From the NCBI GenBank assembly GCA_018371275.1, contig JAHALF010000022.1, forward strand, positions 1 to 14,881: a stretch of DNA of 14,881 bases, given 5' to 3'. Source of the DNA: Clostridiales bacterium. GTDB taxonomy: Bacteria; Bacillota; Clostridia; Lachnospirales; CAG-274. Made by a program: the position numbers and the translations under genes. This document shows positions 14,055 to 14,881 of the stretch, piece by piece; position 1 is the first letter of the stretch; every line of letters begins with the position of its first letter. Below the pieces are notes generated by a model. It made no database searches and was not told the DNA's origin. It saw only the letters and a program-made list of their open reading frames with translations.

Positions 14055-14142
14055 GGAGGATTACTCAAGTGGCTGAAGAGGCTCCCCTGCTAAGGGAGTA
14101 GGTCGTTAACGCGGCGCGAGGGTTCAAATCCCTTGTCCTCCG
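14055..14142 (+). tRNA. tRNA-Ser (anticodon GCT)
   Basis: An 88-base class II tRNA with a long variable arm. The acceptor GGAGGAT (14055-14061) pairs with GTCCTCC (14135-14141), with discriminator G14142. The stem CTCCC/GGGAG encloses CTGCTAA with anticodon GCT (14089-14091), reading AGC and AGU. No CCA is encoded. It has its own promoter and terminator. Confidence 0.97.
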
Positions 14143-14147
14143 TTTTT

Positions 14148-14176
14148 ACCCTAAGTTTTTGCTTGGGGTTTTTCTT
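14148..14176 (+). terminator. Intrinsic terminator of tRNA-Ser
   Basis: ACCCTAAG (14148-14155) pairs with CTTGGGGT (14162-14169) over eight bases with one G-U pair, followed by a T tract (14169-14173). It begins six bases after the mature tRNA. Confidence 0.9.
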
Positions 14177-14328
14177 ATTAGTGTATAAATTTATAAAAGT
14201 AATTTTAGATAATAATTTAAAATTAAAATAGTACATGAAAAAATTTATAGAAAAGTTAAAAAGGATATTATTATTTATTATAGATAATTTTTTATAAAGA
14301 ATAATATAAAAATTTAAGGGTATAATAT

Positions 14329-14535
14329 ATGACAAATGATAAACTTATAATTAGAATAAATGAACTTGCTAATAAAGCAAAAACTATAGGGCTTACAGAA
14401 GATGAAATAAAAGAACGAGATGAGCTTAGAAAAGAATATATAAAAAATTTTAGACAAAAATTTAAGACTGAAATATTGGATAATGTATATATAGTAGAAG
14501 AAGATGGAACAAAGACTAAGCTTACTAAAGAATAA
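14329..14535 (+). CDS. DUF896 family protein (YnzC-like)
   Basis: The 68-residue protein matches the small, highly conserved DUF896/UPF0291 family of Firmicutes: KLIIRINELANKAKTIGLT near the start, then a helical EIKERDELRKEYIKNFR and a short beta end. Members are cytoplasmic helical-hairpin proteins of unknown function; B. subtilis YnzC is encoded with the SOS-controlled yneA. Length is typical. AAGGG (14316-14320) sits eight bases before the ATG. The preceding gap (14177-14328) contains only AT-rich sequence without a clear promoter. No LexA-type box was seen. Confidence 0.85.
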   Translation: MTNDKLIIRINELANKAKTIGLTEDEIKERDELRKEYIKNFRQKFKTEILDNVYIVEEDGTKTKLTKE

Positions 14536-14561
14536 AAAATTAATAAAAATGTAAAAAAGTG

Positions 14562-14590
14562 TTGACATTATAAAAAAAGTGTGATATTAT
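14562..14590 (+). promoter_or_regulatory. rRNA operon promoter 1
   Basis: TTGACA (14562-14567), 17 bases, TATTAT (14585-14590) with an extended TG at 14582-14583. It is the first of three similar promoters on a tandem repeat ahead of a ribosomal RNA leader. Confidence 0.85.
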
Positions 14591-14656
14591 AATCAAGTCG
14601 CTAAAATAAAATAGTTAAGAAATGGGAAAAACTTTAAAAAAGGCTGAAAAAAGTTC

Positions 14657-14685
14657 TTGACAAGATTAAAAAATAGTGATAAGAT
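14657..14685 (+). promoter_or_regulatory. rRNA operon promoter 2
   Basis: TTGACA (14657-14662), 17 bases, TAAGAT (14680-14685) with an extended TG at 14677-14678. Its -35 lies 95 bases after that of promoter 1. AAGTCGCTAAAA follows promoters 1 and 2 in the same place. Confidence 0.85.
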
Positions 14686-14752
14686 AAATAAGTCGCTAAA
14701 AAGACAAACTAAGTTAAGAAAATAAAAATTTAGTAAAAAGTTGAAAAAGTTC

Positions 14753-14780
14753 TTGACAAAAATAAAAAAGTGATTATAAT
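14753..14780 (+). promoter_or_regulatory. rRNA operon promoter 3
   Basis: TTGACA (14753-14758), 16 bases, TATAAT (14775-14780) with TG nearby at 14771-14772. Its -35 lies 96 bases after that of promoter 2. AGTTCTTGACAA is shared with promoter 2. Confidence 0.88.
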
Positions 14781-14830
14781 ATAATAAGTAACTTAAAATA
14801 AAAAGTTATGAAAATTATAAAAGATAAGAT

Positions 14831-14881
14831 TGAACATTGAAAACTAAATAATCAAAAAAAGTGAATTAAACGACCCGAAAA
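14831..14881 (+). other. rRNA operon leader with boxA-like antitermination site (runs off the window)
   Basis: TGAACATTGAAAACTAAATA, and especially TTGAAAACT (14837-14845), matches the boxA-type sequence found in Gram-positive rRNA leaders, where Nus factors bind to prevent early termination. Together with three stacked promoters this predicts a 16S rRNA gene starting soon after base 14881. The 16S sequence itself is not in the window. Confidence 0.75.

Larger units (their letters stand above)
14562..14822 (+). repeat. Tandem repeat (about 95 bp, three degenerate copies) carrying the rRNA promoters
   Basis: The three promoter blocks share order and spacing: A-rich lead, TTGACA, A-rich spacer, GTGAT, a -10 element, AAGT plus CGCTAAA or AACTTAA, then a GTTAAGAAA or GTTATGAAA end. 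Periods are 95 and 96 bases. They look like two duplications of one promoter. Confidence 0.75.

Noticed and set aside
14321..14326. TATAAT just before the DUF896 start as a promoter
   Set aside because: It lies between the ribosome binding site and the ATG, so a transcript from it could not carry the ribosome binding site.
14090..14568. Minus-strand open frames across tRNA-Ser and the DUF896 gene
   Set aside because: They run antisense through a clear tRNA and a known protein family and have no ribosome binding site; composition reflects AT-rich DNA.
1..14881. Insertion sequence, prophage, toxin-antitoxin or defence genes
   Set aside because: No transposase, integrase, phage or defence domain, terminal repeats or target duplications were recognised on either strand.

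Overview
The window is strongly AT-rich (about a quarter G+C by eye). It carries sporulation genes (a CwlD-type amidase, SpmA and SpmB), Gram-positive ribosome binding sites and TTGACA/TATAAT promoters. This points to a low-GC, spore-forming member of the Clostridia. None of the four tRNA genes encodes its 3' CCA, which would suit a lachnospiral lineage, but the genus cannot be fixed from this sequence.

Layout. (1) 11-301: the end of a tRNA array (Thr-TGT, CAT-anticodon tRNA, Asp-GTC) closed by an intrinsic terminator. (2) 302-1206: about 900 bases without an intact gene, rich in AT hairpins and carrying an 11-mer, TATACTAATTA, three times directly and once inverted. It also holds an extended -10 promoter with a good ribosome binding site in front of a tiny, apparently decayed reading frame. 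(3) 1207-3494: a two-gene unit, an unrecognised propeller-like/coiled-coil protein overlapping a cwlD-type cortex amidase, then a terminator. (4) 3722-4861: spmA-spmB (4-base overlap) and a two-way terminator. (5) 8598-4889, minus strand: a complete siderophore ABC importer in the order of Bacillus subtilis yclNOPQ, behind a consensus promoter with a near-perfect Fur box and a second inverted repeat over the -10 element. (6) 8824-13966: a same-strand run of a flavodoxin-like/SCP2 fusion, dapF, a PAP2 phosphatase, an ECF sigma factor, its zinc-finger anti-sigma factor and a GNAT-like acyltransferase. An ECF-type promoter (TGGAAC-16-CGTT) lies between the sigma and anti-sigma genes. (7) 13985-14176: tRNA-Ser(GCT) with its own promoter and terminator. 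(8) 14329-14535: a small DUF896 (YnzC-like) protein. (9) 14562-14881: three tandem promoters on a repeat of about 95 bp and a boxA-like leader, so a ribosomal RNA operon should start just beyond the window.

How the genes work together. Regions 3 and 4 serve spore cortex and core maturation. Region 5 is an iron-uptake unit that Fur most likely represses. Region 6 looks like a cell-envelope unit: a lysine/peptidoglycan precursor enzyme and a membrane phosphatase precede a membrane-tethered sigma/anti-sigma switch. The placement of the ECF-type promoter suggests negative feedback through the anti-sigma factor. No CRISPR array, insertion sequence, phage gene or toxin-antitoxin pair is visible. 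The least explained stretches are 302-1206, the double operator at 8614-8696 and the ECF promoter at 12115-12140.
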